A stretch of DNA of 64,000 nt from the NCBI GenBank assembly GCA_039908345.1, contig JAMOBD010000002.1, positions 93,367-157,366 on the forward strand, written 5' to 3'. A program made the translations under genes and the position numbers. The notes under the pieces are model-generated. The model worked only from the letters and a program-made list of their open reading frames with translations. It did no database searches and was not told where the DNA came from. Positions 47,071-56,734 of the stretch are shown here, one piece after another; the stretch's first letter is position 1, and every line of letters starts with the position of its first letter. The stretch comes from Magnetospirillum sp. WYHS-4 (GTDB taxonomy: Bacteria > Pseudomonadota > Alphaproteobacteria > Rhodospirillales > GLO-3).

Positions 47071-47546
47071 TGGGCGCCTCGATCCAGAAGAGCGTCCGTT
47101 CCGGCGGACGGCGAGGCAAGGCCCAGCCGATGAGCGAGATCAACGTCACGCCCTTCGTGGACGTGATGCTCGTGCTTCTGGTGATTTTCATGGTCACCGC
47201 ACCGCTGCTCACGGTGGGCGTCCAGGTCGACCTGCCGAAGACCAGTGCAACGGCCATTCCCGGCCAGGACGAACCCCTGGCGGTGTCGGTTGACGCCACC
47301 GGCAAGGTCTACATCATGGAAGCCGAGACCGACCTGGAAGCCTTGGGAGCCCGCCTGATGGCCATCACCCACGCCAACCCGGAAGCCCGTATCTTCGTGC
47401 GCGGCGACAAGGGGGTGAACTACGGCCGGGTGATGGAAGTGATGGGCGCCATCAACGCCTCGGGCTTTCGCAAGGTGGCCCTGATAACGGCCTCCAAGGA
47501 CAACGCTCCGCCCGTCCCGAAGGCCAAGGCCAAGGGCGGCAGGTAG
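47070..47546 (+). CDS. tolR: Tol system subunit TolR
   Basis: A 158-residue single-span protein. The membrane helix contains the essential aspartate in [17 protein letters not shown], followed by the periplasmic domain ([17 protein letters not shown] to [14 protein letters not shown]) of the ExbD/TolR family. The C-terminus is Lys/Pro/Ala rich. Confidence 0.97.
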   Translation: MGASIQKSVRSGGRRGKAQPMSEINVTPFVDVMLVLLVIFMVTAPLLTVGVQVDLPKTSATAIPGQDEPLAVSVDATGKVYIMEAETDLEALGARLMAITHANPEARIFVRGDKGVNYGRVMEVMGAINASGFRKVALITASKDNAPPVPKAKAKGGR

Positions 47547-47551
47547 GTATC

Positions 47552-48457
47552 ATGCGCTGGGGCATCCCGCTTTCCGTCCTGCTGCACGCCCTGGTGATCG
47601 CCTTCGGTTACCTGGGACTGCCGCATCTGCTGCGCGAGCCGGTCGTGGTCGAGGAACCCATCGTGGTCGAGATCGCCCAAGTGGCGGAAAAGACCAACGT
47701 GCCCACGGCGCCGCCGCAAAAGGCGGAGGAACCCAAGCCCGAACCGCCCAAGCCCGAACCGCCGAAGCCGGAGCCGCCGAAGCCCACGCCACCACCACCA
47801 CCGCCCCCTCCTCCGCCGCCACCGGAGAAAGTGGAACCGGCGCCGCCCGAACCCAAGAAGGAGCCGGAGCCTAAGAAGCCGGAACCCAAGCCCGAGCCGA
47901 AACCCGAGCCCAAGAAGGAGCCGGAGCCCGAAAAGGCGGTGATTCCCCAGCGCTTGGCCGAAGCCAAGGTGAAACGCAAGCCGAAACCGCCGGATGATTT
48001 CACCTCGGTGCTGAAGACGCTGGAGGATCTGAAGAAGAAGCAGCCGAAAACCGAAGACAAGCCGGCACCCAGGAAGGATAGTTTCCAGGAGGATATCGCC
48101 AAGGCCATCGGCAGCCCTGGCCAGCGTAACTACAATCCGGCCATGCCGCTATCCATCAGCGAGATCGACTTGGTGCGCCAACAGATCCAGCGCTGCTGGA
48201 ACGTGCCGGCCGGCGCCAAGGACGCCAAGGATCTGGTGGTCGAAATCCAGGTCGAGATGAACCCGGACGGCACCGTGCGTTCGTCCAAGGTGGTCGACCA
48301 GATGCGCATGTTCGCCGACACCTACTACCGGGCCGCCGCCGAAAGCGCCATCCGGGCCGTCAACAATCCGGCCTGCCAGCCTTTCAAGCTGCCCGCCGAC
48401 AAGTACGACCGCTGGAAGACCATGACGCTCGCCTTCAATCCGAAAGACATGCTTTGA
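47552..48457 (+). CDS. tolA: Tol system bridging protein TolA
   Basis: A 301-residue inner membrane protein spanning the periplasm toward Pal. One N-terminal helix ([17 protein letters not shown]), then a stretch of about 110 residues made of Pro/Glu/Lys repeats ([10 protein letters not shown] type), including 12 prolines in a row near residue 82-93, instead of the long helical rod of E. coli. The C-terminal TonB-like domain begins near 210 ([14 protein letters not shown]). Translation of the proline run should depend on EF-P. Confidence 0.93.
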   Translation: MRWGIPLSVLLHALVIAFGYLGLPHLLREPVVVEEPIVVEIAQVAEKTNVPTAPPQKAEEPKPEPPKPEPPKPEPPKPTPPPPPPPPPPPPEKVEPAPPEPKKEPEPKKPEPKPEPKPEPKKEPEPEKAVIPQRLAEAKVKRKPKPPDDFTSVLKTLEDLKKKQPKTEDKPAPRKDSFQEDIAKAIGSPGQRNYNPAMPLSISEIDLVRQQIQRCWNVPAGAKDAKDLVVEIQVEMNPDGTVRSSKVVDQMRMFADTYYRAAAESAIRAVNNPACQPFKLPADKYDRWKTMTLAFNPKDML

Positions 48458-48506
48458 ACACAATTCGCGCTACAATGCCCGGCGATTCGTTCCGAGGAGG
48501 ATGATG

Positions 48507-49844
48507 ATGACCAACCGCGTTTCCCCGCTCCGCCGCATCCTGGCGGCCGCCGTCCTGGTGCTGGCCGCCGCCGCTCCGGAAGCCCGCGCCGAACTGCGCA
48601 TCGACATCACCAAGGGCGTGGTCGAACCCATGCCGATCGCGGTGACCACCTTCATCGGTACCCAGGATGAGGAATCCCGCGTCGGCCAAGGCATCGCCAG
48701 CGTGGTAGCCGCCGACCTGGAGCGTTCGGGCCTGTTCCGGCCGGTCGATCCCAAGGCCTTCATCCAGGCCCAGCCCAGCATGGACACCCTGCCGCGCTTC
48801 GGCGACTGGCGGGTTCTCAATGCCCAAGCCCTGGTCCAGGGCCGGGTCCAGAAGGTGGAAGACGGGCGGCTGCGGGTCGAATTCCGTCTCTGGGACGTCT
48901 TCGCCGAACAGCAGATGGTCGGGCTGGCCTACTACACGGTGCCCAACAACTGGCGCCGCGTCGCCCACATCGTCGCCGACGCCATCTACAAGCGCGTCAC
49001 CGGCGAATCGGGCTATTTCGACACCCGCGTCGTCTACATCGCGGAAAGCGGCCCCCACAACAAGCGGGTCAAGCGCTTGGCCATCATGGACCAGGACGGC
49101 GAGAACCACCGGTTCCTCACGGACGGCAGCTCGCTGGTGCTGACCCCGCGCTTCAGCCCGACCCTGCAAGAGATCACCTACATGTCGTACCACGGCAATC
49201 TCCCCAGGGTTTACATATTCAACATCGACACCGGCCGCCAGGAAGTGCTTGGCGATTTCCCCGGCATGACGTTTGCGCCGCGCTTTTCGCCGGACGGCAA
49301 GTCGGTAATCATGAGCATGGCCAAGGAAGGCAATTCGGAAATCTATTCCATGGACCTGCGCACCCGGCAGGTGGTCAAACTGACCAATAACCCAGGCATC
49401 GACACATCGCCCAGCTATGCCCCCGACAGCCGCAAGATCGTCTTCAACTCGGACCGGGGCGGCACTCAGCAGCTCTATGTGATGGATGCGGACGGCGAGA
49501 ACGTGCAGCGCATCAGCTTCGGCGATGGCCGCTACGGCACGCCCGTATGGTCGCCGCGCGGCGACCTGATCGCCTTCACCAAGATGTCCAAGGGCCGCTT
49601 CTACATCGGCGTCATGCGGCCCGACGGCAGCGGCGAACGCCTGCTGGTGGAAGACTACCTGGTCGAAGGCCCGACCTGGGCCCCCAACGGCCGCGTCCTG
49701 ATGTATTTCCGCCAGCAGCCCTTCAACGGAGGCAAGAACGGGGTCACCCGCCTTTACTCGGTCGACCTCACCGGCCATAACGAGCGCGAGGTCGTGACGC
49801 CCATGGATGCGTCGGACCCGGCATGGTCGCCCTTGAACCCGTGA
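48507..49844 (+). CDS. tolB: Tol-Pal system periplasmic beta-propeller TolB
   Basis: A 445-residue periplasmic protein. Signal peptide near residues 1-28 (ending in EARAEL), an N-terminal alpha/beta domain that meets TolA, and a six-bladed WD40-like propeller with blades such as [31 protein letters not shown] and [20 protein letters not shown] that binds Pal. Three ATG codons stand in a row; the third (48507) is six bases from the perfect AGGAGG and is preferred. Confidence 0.96.
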   Translation: MTNRVSPLRRILAAAVLVLAAAAPEARAELRIDITKGVVEPMPIAVTTFIGTQDEESRVGQGIASVVAADLERSGLFRPVDPKAFIQAQPSMDTLPRFGDWRVLNAQALVQGRVQKVEDGRLRVEFRLWDVFAEQQMVGLAYYTVPNNWRRVAHIVADAIYKRVTGESGYFDTRVVYIAESGPHNKRVKRLAIMDQDGENHRFLTDGSSLVLTPRFSPTLQEITYMSYHGNLPRVYIFNIDTGRQEVLGDFPGMTFAPRFSPDGKSVIMSMAKEGNSEIYSMDLRTRQVVKLTNNPGIDTSPSYAPDSRKIVFNSDRGGTQQLYVMDADGENVQRISFGDGRYGTPVWSPRGDLIAFTKMSKGRFYIGVMRPDGSGERLLVEDYLVEGPTWAPNGRVLMYFRQQPFNGGKNGVTRLYSVDLTGHNEREVVTPMDASDPAWSPLNP

Positions 49845-49855
49845 CGAAAAGGGCC

Positions 49856-49884
49856 TTGAAACCTTGAAACAATCATAATATAGT
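49856..49884 (+). promoter_or_regulatory. Strong sigma-70-type promoter for pal
   Basis: TTGAAA and TATAGT with a 17-base spacer, 12 bases after the tolB stop. It gives pal its own transcript apart from the tol operon, which fits the need for large amounts of Pal. Confidence 0.75.
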
Positions 49885-49896
49885 CCGCGCCGCCAA

Positions 49897-49912
49897 CGGG
49901 CCTTAGGGCCCG
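49897..49912 (+). other. Hairpin in the pal 5' untranslated region
   Basis: CGGGCC-TTAG-GGCCCG, a perfect six-base stem about 13 bases after the -10 box of the pal promoter, so near the 5' end of the transcript. It may stabilise the mRNA. Confidence 0.45.
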
Positions 49913-50022
49913 GTGGTGTGCCGTCTTCGTTGCAGGGCGGCTTTGTCCAAAGGTTTCAATCCTAGGCCTCGGCCGGAATGTCCGGCGAATGGCTGTTTGT
50001 ACACTCCGTAAGGGGGACTCTT

Positions 50023-50538
50023 ATGCGCAAGATCACTGCTCTGCTGGCGGCTCTGGTTCTGGCTGCCGCCTGCGAAACCGCTTCCGACACCGGCGCCACC
50101 ACGGGCGGCGCTGGCGCTGGCGCTGGCGCTGGTGCCGGCTCCACCGCTGCGAAGGCTCCCGCCGAGAATTCTGTGGCCTACTTCCAGACCCAGGTCGGCG
50201 ACCGTGTGTTCTTCGACTACGACAAGTTCTCTTTGAAGGCCGATGCCCGCGCCACTCTCGAGAAGCAGGCGGCTTGGCTGAAGAAGTTCCCGGCCGTGAC
50301 CCTCTCCGTCGAAGGTCACTGCGACGAGCGCGGCACCCGCGAATACAACTTGGCCCTGGGCGAGCGTCGCGCCAACGCCGCTCGCGACTACCTGGTCAGC
50401 CTGGGTGTCAGCAAGGACCGCGTGAAGACGATCTCCTATGGCAAGGAGCGTCCGGTCGCCATGGGCTCCAACGAGGCCGCCTGGGCGCAGAATCGCCGTG
50501 GCGTGTCCGCCATCACCGGTGGGGCTCCGGCCAACTAA
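50023..50538 (+). CDS. pal: Peptidoglycan-associated lipoprotein Pal
   Basis: A 171-residue outer membrane lipoprotein. Signal peptide ends LAAAC (C17). A flexible Gly/Ala linker (four copies of GGCGCT in DNA) precedes the OmpA-like domain from about 58, with FFDYDKFSL, EGHCDERGTREYNLALGERRA and NRRGV. It ties the outer membrane to the cell wall and to TolB. Many codons end in T (GCT, CGT), unlike neighbouring genes, which suggests high expression. Good ribosome site (AAGGGGG). Confidence 0.97.
   Translation: MRKITALLAALVLAAACETASDTGATTGGAGAGAGAGAGSTAAKAPAENSVAYFQTQVGDRVFFDYDKFSLKADARATLEKQAAWLKKFPAVTLSVEGHCDERGTREYNLALGERRANAARDYLVSLGVSKDRVKTISYGKERPVAMGSNEAAWAQNRRGVSAITGGAPAN
50107..50130 (+). 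repeat. Four tandem copies of GGCGCT in pal
   Basis: A perfect hexamer repeat coding for Gly-Ala in the linker after the lipidated cysteine. The unit is a multiple of three, so copy number changes alter linker length but not the frame. Confidence 0.85.
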
Positions 50539-50570
50539 GTCGCAGCCGCGGCTTGGAGGCCTAGGATTTT

Positions 50571-50613
50571 GGGCGCTTGTTCGCCCGGCGAAGGCCGGGA
50601 TGGGCAAGCGCCC
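50571..50613. terminator. Large nested hairpin between pal and cpoB, possible terminator
   Basis: A nine-base perfect stem GGGCGCTTG/CAAGCGCCC with an inner hairpin (CCCGGC ... GCCGGG). It lies 32 bases after the pal stop. The T-run that follows is poor (TAATTCT), so it may be a weak terminator, an mRNA-end protector or a remnant of a repeat element. Confidence 0.5.
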
Positions 50614-50713
50614 TAATTCTGCCTAAAATGTCCTTCAGCTTCCTGTCGGGCCGCCGGGGACGCCCTCGCGCGGCGTTTGAGTGTTTGTTGGGATCATCGA
50701 GGGGATTGGGATC

Positions 50714-51778
50714 ATGAGTCGCTTCGACCACCACGGGATTTTCTCTTTCGAGGGCTTGCGCCGTGCGGCGGCGGGAACGGTGCTCCTGATCGGCATCGCG
50801 GCCCCGTCGGGCGGTGTCTTGGCCCAGGACCGCGAAATGGGGGCCCTGATGGACCGCATCGACCGCCTGGAACGGGACATCCGGACCCTCAACGTTCAGG
50901 TCGCCCGCGGCGGCAATGCGCCGGCCACCCCCCTGTCGGTCAACGAGGGCGGTTCCGCGCCCCCCTCCGGTGCCGGCGTGGCAAGGCTCAACGACCGCAT
51001 CGGCGACCTGGAGGAACAGATCCGCGGCCTTACCGGCAAGGTCGAAGAAGCCATGCACCGGGCCAACCAAGCCCACACGCGCATGGACAAGGCGGTCGGC
51101 GACATCGAATACCGCCTGGGAACTTTGGAAAAGGGCGGAGCCGCGGCCCAGCCCCCGGCCATGGGCGCCCCCCCGCAGGGAGCGGGCGGACTCGCCCCCA
51201 CCGGGCCGGCCCAGGATCTAGGCAAGGGCGTGCTGCCGCTCGGTTCCCCCGCCACCATCAAGCAGGCCGACCCGGCCGCCAAGGCCCCGCAGCCGCTGGC
51301 GGCCAAGGGCCCGGCGGGCGTGGACGCTTCCGGCCAGGGCACCACGCTCATCACCGGCAAAGGCGACGCCAAGACCGCCGCCCTGCCCGAGGGATCGACC
51401 AAGGACCAATACAACCACGCATTCGATCTGCTGCGGCGCGCCCAGTACGACCAGGCGGAATTGGCTCTCCAGGCCTTCGTCGACGCCCATCCCAACGATC
51501 CTTTGACCGAAAACGCCCGTTACTGGCTGGCCGAGACCTTCTACGTACGAGCCGACTACGTGAAGGCCGCCGAGGGCTTTCTCAAGGCCTACGGTGCCGC
51601 CCCGAAGGGTGGCAAGGCCCCGGACTCCCTTCTCAAGCTGGGCATGGCCCTGTCCAACCTGGACAAGAAGGACCAGGCCTGCACCACCTTCGGGAAGCTG
51701 ACGCGGGAATTCCCCGACGCCCCGGCCGTGGTCAAGAAGAAGGTGGACGGCGAGAAGACTCGGCTCGGCTGCAAGTGA
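50714..51778 (+). CDS. cpoB: Cell division coordinator CpoB (YbgF)
   Basis: A 354-residue periplasmic protein that coordinates outer membrane constriction with septal wall synthesis. Signal peptide ends near VLAQDRE, followed by a trimerising coiled coil (MDRIDRLERDIRTLNVQVARG and LNDRIGDLEEQIRGL), a long Pro/Ala/Gly linker (about 140-220) and C-terminal TPR repeats (QYNHAFDLLRRAQYDQAELALQAFV, ARYWLAETFYVRADYVKAAEGFL). Start chosen as MSRFDHHG, with GAGGGGA upstream. The stop overlaps the tilS GTG. Confidence 0.94.
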   Translation: MSRFDHHGIFSFEGLRRAAAGTVLLIGIAAPSGGVLAQDREMGALMDRIDRLERDIRTLNVQVARGGNAPATPLSVNEGGSAPPSGAGVARLNDRIGDLEEQIRGLTGKVEEAMHRANQAHTRMDKAVGDIEYRLGTLEKGGAAAQPPAMGAPPQGAGGLAPTGPAQDLGKGVLPLGSPATIKQADPAAKAPQPLAAKGPAGVDASGQGTTLITGKGDAKTAALPEGSTKDQYNHAFDLLRRAQYDQAELALQAFVDAHPNDPLTENARYWLAETFYVRADYVKAAEGFLKAYGAAPKGGKAPDSLLKLGMALSNLDKKDQACTTFGKLTREFPDAPAVVKKKVDGEKTRLGCK

Positions 51779-52854
51779 CCCTCCCCCTCGTTTCCGAGGA
51801 ATTCGGCCGCCTGATGGCGACCGTCGGCCCCTTCGAGCGGCGGCCGCGCTTGGCCGTGGCGGTCTCGGGCGGCGCCGACAGCCTCGCCCTCGCCCGACTT
51901 GCCGCCGTCTGGGCCGAAGCCAGGGGCGGCGGTGTCACTGCGCTTACCGTGGATCACGGCCTGCGGCCCGAATCATCCGCCGAGGCCACCCGGGTAGGAG
52001 ACTGGATGGCGACCTTGGGAATCGGCCATCGGGTCCTCCGCTGGGAAGGCGAAAAGCCGGCCACCGGCATTCAGAAGGCCGCCCGCCAGGCCCGCTATAC
52101 CCTCCTGGAGGATTGGTGCCGACGCGAGGGCGTCCTGCACCTGCTGCTGGCCCATCACCACGACGACCAGGCGGAAACCTACCTGATGCGTCAAGCCCGC
52201 CTCAGCGGCCCCGACGGATTGGCCGGCATGGCGTCGGTGGTGGAGCGCCCGGCGGTCAGATTTCTCCGCCCTTTGCTCGATATTCCCAAGGAGCGCCTGC
52301 GAGCTACCCTCCTCGCTGCGGACCACCCCTGGATCGAAGACCCCAGCAACCGCGACCTCCGATTCGCCCGCGCCCGCTTGCGCCACGATGGAATCGCCAG
52401 CCTGGCGGCGGCGGAAGCCGCAAGTCGGGCAGGCAGGAATCGGACCGCCGCCGAGGCCGAAGTTGCCCGTTTCCTGGCCTGTTCCGCCGCCTTCCACCCG
52501 GATGGCTTCGCCCTGGTTGACGGCGCCGCCCTGGTTTCGGTGCCTCCCGACGTGGCCCGCCGGGCCCTGGAACGATTGCTGATGGCCGTGGGGAAGGCGG
52601 CCTATCCGCCGCGCGGAGACCGCCTGGAGCGCCTGCGGGCGGCGCTTGCCGAAGGCGGCGGCATCGCCCTGCGGACCTTGGGCGGCTGCCGCCTGCGACC
52701 CTGGCGGGGGCGCCTGCGTATCGAGCCGGAGGGGCCGCGTCGCCACGAGGCTGTTCTCCCCGCCGTCGGGGTCCGCTATAGTGGCGCCCGGCCACATCCG
52801 CCCGCGATCCTCGGATTTGCCGTTGCGGATTGGCGGGAACGTACTATGTCTTAG
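51775..52854 (+). CDS. tilS: tRNA(Ile)-lysidine synthetase
   Basis: Modifies C34 of the AUA-reading tRNA-Ile to lysidine, using ATP. The N-terminal PP-loop [11 protein letters not shown] (29-39) is intact, followed by the HHHDDQAET motif and a C-terminal half that is less conserved. Starts with GTG in the cpoB stop (GTGA); length 359 residues. Confidence 0.93.
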   Translation: MTLPLVSEEFGRLMATVGPFERRPRLAVAVSGGADSLALARLAAVWAEARGGGVTALTVDHGLRPESSAEATRVGDWMATLGIGHRVLRWEGEKPATGIQKAARQARYTLLEDWCRREGVLHLLLAHHHDDQAETYLMRQARLSGPDGLAGMASVVERPAVRFLRPLLDIPKERLRATLLAADHPWIEDPSNRDLRFARARLRHDGIASLAAAEAASRAGRNRTAAEAEVARFLACSAAFHPDGFALVDGAALVSVPPDVARRALERLLMAVGKAAYPPRGDRLERLRAALAEGGGIALRTLGGCRLRPWRGRLRIEPEGPRRHEAVLPAVGVRYSGARPHPPAILGFAVADWRERTMS

Positions 52855-52895
52855 AGGCAAGAACCGGCTTTTCCGGCGCGAGAGGAACTCGACAC

Positions 52896-54821
52896 GTGAA
52901 TTTCAGCAGGAACCTGGCGCTCTGGGTCATCATCGGGCTTCTGGTTTTCGCCCTGTTCAATCTGTTCCAGGGCGCCGCCCCGCGCGGCCCCCACGGAATC
53001 GTTGCCTTTTCCGACTTCATGGCCTCGGTCGAATCCGGGGAAGTGCGCGACGTCGTGATGCAGGGCCCCAACCTGACGGGCCATTACCGCGACGGCCGTT
53101 CCTTCGTCACCTACGTTCCGGAAAGCGCCAACATCGTCGGGACGCTTCGCCAGCAGAACGTCCATATCCAGGCCACCCCCTGGGATGAGAACGCCCCCAC
53201 CCTGTCGGGTGTGCTGATCTCGTGGTTCCCCATGCTGCTTATCGTCGGCGTGTGGATCTTCTTCATGCGCCAGATGCAGTCGGGCGGCGGCAAGGCCATG
53301 GGCTTCGGCAAGTCGCGCGCCAAGCTGCTGACCGAGAAGCAGGGCCGCGTCACCTTCGAGGACGTGGCCGGCATCGACGAGGCCAAGCAGGAGTTGGAGG
53401 AACTGGTCGAGTTCCTCAAGGACCCGCACAAGTTCCAGCGCCTAGGGGGCAAGATCCCCAAGGGCTGCCTGCTGGTCGGCCCGCCGGGCACCGGCAAGAC
53501 CCTGCTGGCCCGCGCCATCGCCGGCGAGGCCAACGTGCCTTTCTTCACCATCTCCGGCTCCGACTTCGTCGAGATGTTCGTCGGCGTCGGGGCGTCGCGC
53601 GTCCGGGACATGTTCGAGCAGGCCAAGAAGAACGCGCCCTGCATCGTCTTCATCGACGAAATCGACGCGGTCGGCCGCCATCGCGGCGCCGGCCTGGGCG
53701 GCGGCAACGATGAGCGCGAGCAGACCCTCAACCAGTTGCTGGTGGAGATGGACGGCTTCGAGTCCAACGAAGGCGTCATTTTGATCGCCGCCACCAACCG
53801 TCCCGACGTGCTCGACCCGGCGCTGCTTCGCCCTGGCCGCTTCGATCGCCAGATCACCGTGCCCAACCCGGATATCTTGGGCCGCGAAAAGATCCTCAAG
53901 GTCCATATGAAGAAGGTGCCGCTGGCTCCCGACGCCGATGCCCGCACCATCGCCCGCGGCACTCCCGGCTTTTCGGGTGCCGACTTGGCCAACCTGGTGA
54001 ACGAGGCGGCACTGTTGGCTGCCCGCGCCGGCAAGCGCGTGGTCACCATGGCCGACTTCGAGGCCGCCAAGGACAAGGTCATGATGGGCACCGAACGGCG
54101 CTCCATGGTGATGACCGACGAAGAGAAGAAGCTCACCGCCTACCACGAGGCCGGCCACGCCATCGTCGGCTTGGTGGTGCCCAAGCACGATCCCCTGCAC
54201 AAGGTGACCATCATCCCACGCGGCCGCGCCCTGGGGCTTACCATGTCCCTTCCGGAACGCGACCGCTACGGCTTCTCGATCGCCGAGTTGAAGTCGCGAC
54301 TTGCCATGACCTTCGGTGGCCGGGTGGCGGAAGAACTGGTCTTCGGCCGCGAGAACGTCACCACCGGTGCCGGCAACGATATCAAGCAGGCCACCGATAT
54401 GGCGCGCCGCATGGTGACCGAATACGGATTTTCGTCGAAGCTGGGGCCGCTACGCTACACCGACAACCAGGAAGAAATCTTCCTTGGGCATTCGGTAACC
54501 CAGCACAAGAACGTCTCCGACGCCACGGCCCGGCTGATCGACGAGGAAATTCGCGGCCTGATCGACGAGGCGGAATCGGAAGCGCGGCGCATCCTTACGG
54601 AACGTCGCGGCGATCTGGATATCCTGGCCAACGCCTTGCTGGAATACGAAACCCTGTCGGGCGACGAGGTCCAGGCCCTTTTGCGCGGCGAGACCATCAC
54701 CCGGCCGGAAGAAAACGGCTGGCCCAAGGACATGCCGCCGGGTGGCCGCAAATCTTCGGTGCCTTCCAGCGGCAAGAAGCCGTCGCCGCCTTTCGGGGCG
54801 GAGCCGCAGCCGGGCGGCTGA
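52896..54821 (+). CDS. ftsH: ATP-dependent zinc metalloprotease FtsH
   Basis: A 641-residue membrane protease that degrades damaged membrane proteins and regulators. Two helices (about 6-23 and 103-122), an AAA+ domain with Walker A GPPGTGKT (195-202), Walker [16 protein letters not shown] and the SRH region, and a zinc protease domain with HEAGH (417-421). The GTG start at 52896 has AGAGGA upstream and yields the typical N-terminus ([17 protein letters not shown]). Overlaps folP by one base. Confidence 0.97.
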   Translation: MNFSRNLALWVIIGLLVFALFNLFQGAAPRGPHGIVAFSDFMASVESGEVRDVVMQGPNLTGHYRDGRSFVTYVPESANIVGTLRQQNVHIQATPWDENAPTLSGVLISWFPMLLIVGVWIFFMRQMQSGGGKAMGFGKSRAKLLTEKQGRVTFEDVAGIDEAKQELEELVEFLKDPHKFQRLGGKIPKGCLLVGPPGTGKTLLARAIAGEANVPFFTISGSDFVEMFVGVGASRVRDMFEQAKKNAPCIVFIDEIDAVGRHRGAGLGGGNDEREQTLNQLLVEMDGFESNEGVILIAATNRPDVLDPALLRPGRFDRQITVPNPDILGREKILKVHMKKVPLAPDADARTIARGTPGFSGADLANLVNEAALLAARAGKRVVTMADFEAAKDKVMMGTERRSMVMTDEEKKLTAYHEAGHAIVGLVVPKHDPLHKVTIIPRGRALGLTMSLPERDRYGFSIAELKSRLAMTFGGRVAEELVFGRENVTTGAGNDIKQATDMARRMVTEYGFSSKLGPLRYTDNQEEIFLGHSVTQHKNVSDATARLIDEEIRGLIDEAESEARRILTERRGDLDILANALLEYETLSGDEVQALLRGETITRPEENGWPKDMPPGGRKSSVPSSGKKPSPPFGAEPQPGG

Positions 54822-55651
54822 TGGCGTCGAGCTTCGCCGGACTGACCCTTGATCGCCCGAGACTGATGGGCATCGTCAACGTCACCCCGGATAGTTTCTC
54901 GGACGGTGGGCTGTATTTCCGGCCCGAGACCGCCATCGCCCACGGAAGGTCCTTGATGTCCCAGGGGGCCGACATCCTGGACGTGGGCGGCGAATCCACC
55001 CGGCCCGGTGCCGCCCCGGTTTCCGTCGAGGAGGAATTCCGCCGCGTCATTCCGGTCGTCCGAGCCCTGGTGGCAGAAGGCGCCCTGGTTTCCGTCGATA
55101 CTCGCCACGCGGCGGTCATGAAGGGAGCCTTGGCCGCGGGCGCCCGTATCGTCAACGACATCACCGCCCTGGAGGGCGACGCGGGGTCGCTGCCCGCCGT
55201 GGCGGGGAGCGGCGCATCGGTGGTGCTCATGCACATGCGGGGCGAACCAGGCACCATGCAGGACGATCCCCGCTACGACGACGTGGTGGCGGAAGTCTTC
55301 GGCTACCTGGCCGACCGGGTGGATGCCTGTCGGTCGGCGGGCATCCCGCCCGAACGCATTGCCGTCGATCCGGGCATCGGCTTCGGCAAGACGGTCGATC
55401 ACAATTTGGCGCTGGTCGCCGGATTGGAGCGCTTTGCCGAACTCGGCTGCGCCCTGTTGCTGGGGGTTTCGCGCAAGAGCTTCATCGGTCGCCTCAGCCG
55501 CGGGGAACCTCCCACCGACCGCCTGCCCGGCTCCTTGGCTGCCGCCCTGGCCGGAGTGGCCCGGGGCGCCCATGTGCTGCGGGTCCACGATGTGGCCGAC
55601 ACGGCCCAGGCACTGGCCGTCTGGACCCGACTGGCCGCCACTGGCTCCTAA
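54821..55651 (+). CDS. folP: Dihydropteroate synthase
   Basis: Condenses p-aminobenzoate with the pterin pyrophosphate in folate synthesis; the target of sulfonamides. In 276 residues the motifs GIVNVTPDSFSDGG (near 17), DVGGESTRPGA (near 54), and GVSRKSFIGRL (near 223) are intact. Coupled to ftsH by TGATG, a frequent arrangement. Confidence 0.97.
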   Translation: MASSFAGLTLDRPRLMGIVNVTPDSFSDGGLYFRPETAIAHGRSLMSQGADILDVGGESTRPGAAPVSVEEEFRRVIPVVRALVAEGALVSVDTRHAAVMKGALAAGARIVNDITALEGDAGSLPAVAGSGASVVLMHMRGEPGTMQDDPRYDDVVAEVFGYLADRVDACRSAGIPPERIAVDPGIGFGKTVDHNLALVAGLERFAELGCALLLGVSRKSFIGRLSRGEPPTDRLPGSLAAALAGVARGAHVLRVHDVADTAQALAVWTRLAATGS

Positions 55652-55789
55652 CCTGCGGCCATTGACTTCACGGCTCCTTGCGGCGACATTGCATCAATCA
55701 AATACCGAAACGATCTATGGGGTCGCCGTCCCGGTGGCAAGGTTCCGGTTTTCGGTAGCCGGACATGGGGCCGGGCGAGAGGAAAGCGT

Positions 55790-56734
55790 ATGCTGACATA
55801 CGATCTGGCCAACATCCGCCTGCTTCTGGCGGAGCCCAACGTCACCGTTCGCCGGCAGTTGGAAGAAGCGCTTCACGAGCACGGCTTCCATACCATCCAA
55901 TCCACCGGCAATCTCCTCGCCATCCGTAACGCGATCGAGCAGGGCACGGTCGATCTGCTCGTGGGAGACACCATCCTGCCGGAAGGAAATCTGAGCGAGG
56001 TCATCCGAGATGTGCGGCACGGTGTATTGGGGTCCAATCCATTCCTGGTCGCCATCACCCTGGCGTCCAACCCGAGTTTGCCGATGATGCGCGGGATCAT
56101 CGATTCCGGAACCGATGCCGTCCTCACCAAGCCCTTCACGCCCGAGCAACTGGTCGACCGCATCATGCAGTTGATCGAGAAGCGCAAGAGATTCGTCGTG
56201 ACCAGCGAATATGTTGGACCGGACCGCCGGCTCCAGGCACGTCCGGGCACGCAGGTCGTCCAGGTCTTCGACGTGCCCAATCCGCTGCAATGCCGGGCCA
56301 TGGGGCAAGTCGACCCATTCCGCATGAAGCGAATGGTCGAAAGCGCGGCGGCGCGCATCAACGAACAGAAGGTGGAACGCGATGCCTACCAGATCGGCTA
56401 TCTGGTCGACCGCATCCTGCCCGGCCTGAACGGCACCGGCGACAAGACGGAGGCGCGGGAATACCTCCAGCACTTGGCGCAGGTTTCCCGAGACATCGGC
56501 CGGCGCATCAAGTCCACCCGCCATCTGCCGGCAGCTGCCATGTGCCTGAGCCTGATCGATCTGGTGGATCGCGTGCTCACCGAATTCGATGCGCCGCACG
56601 AAGACGATCTTCGGCACCTGGAGCAATTGCCCGGCCTGATCGGCCGCTTGGTCCTGCCGCCCGGAGACCAGATGCGGGCTCCGCTGGAGAACCGCTGCGA
56701 TGCCGAAGAATCGCCGCCCGTCACCGCGTCATGA
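55790..56734 (+). CDS. Response-regulator protein with unusual C-terminal extension
   Basis: A 314-residue cytosolic protein. Residues 8-130 are a receiver domain: the phospho-acceptor is D60 (LVGDTILP), the lysine is K114 (VLTKPF), but the usual acidic pair near the start is reduced to one glutamate (LLAEPN, E15). Then comes the short motif YVGPDRR (141-147), seen in many alphaproteobacterial regulators, and a helical C-terminal part of unknown type from about 180. No DNA-binding domain is visible. It is convergent with, and overlaps by six bases, the 342-residue protein of the peroxidase/EAL operon. Confidence 0.8.
   Translation: MLTYDLANIRLLLAEPNVTVRRQLEEALHEHGFHTIQSTGNLLAIRNAIEQGTVDLLVGDTILPEGNLSEVIRDVRHGVLGSNPFLVAITLASNPSLPMMRGIIDSGTDAVLTKPFTPEQLVDRIMQLIEKRKRFVVTSEYVGPDRRLQARPGTQVVQVFDVPNPLQCRAMGQVDPFRMKRMVESAAARINEQKVERDAYQIGYLVDRILPGLNGTGDKTEAREYLQHLAQVSRDIGRRIKSTRHLPAAAMCLSLIDLVDRVLTEFDAPHEDDLRHLEQLPGLIGRLVLPPGDQMRAPLENRCDAEESPPVTAS

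Noticed and set aside
47700..47940. A CRISPR-like or satellite repeat in the Pro/Glu/Lys-coding stretch of tolA
   Set aside because: The repeats are short, degenerate and in frame; they are low-complexity protein sequence, not spaced repeats.
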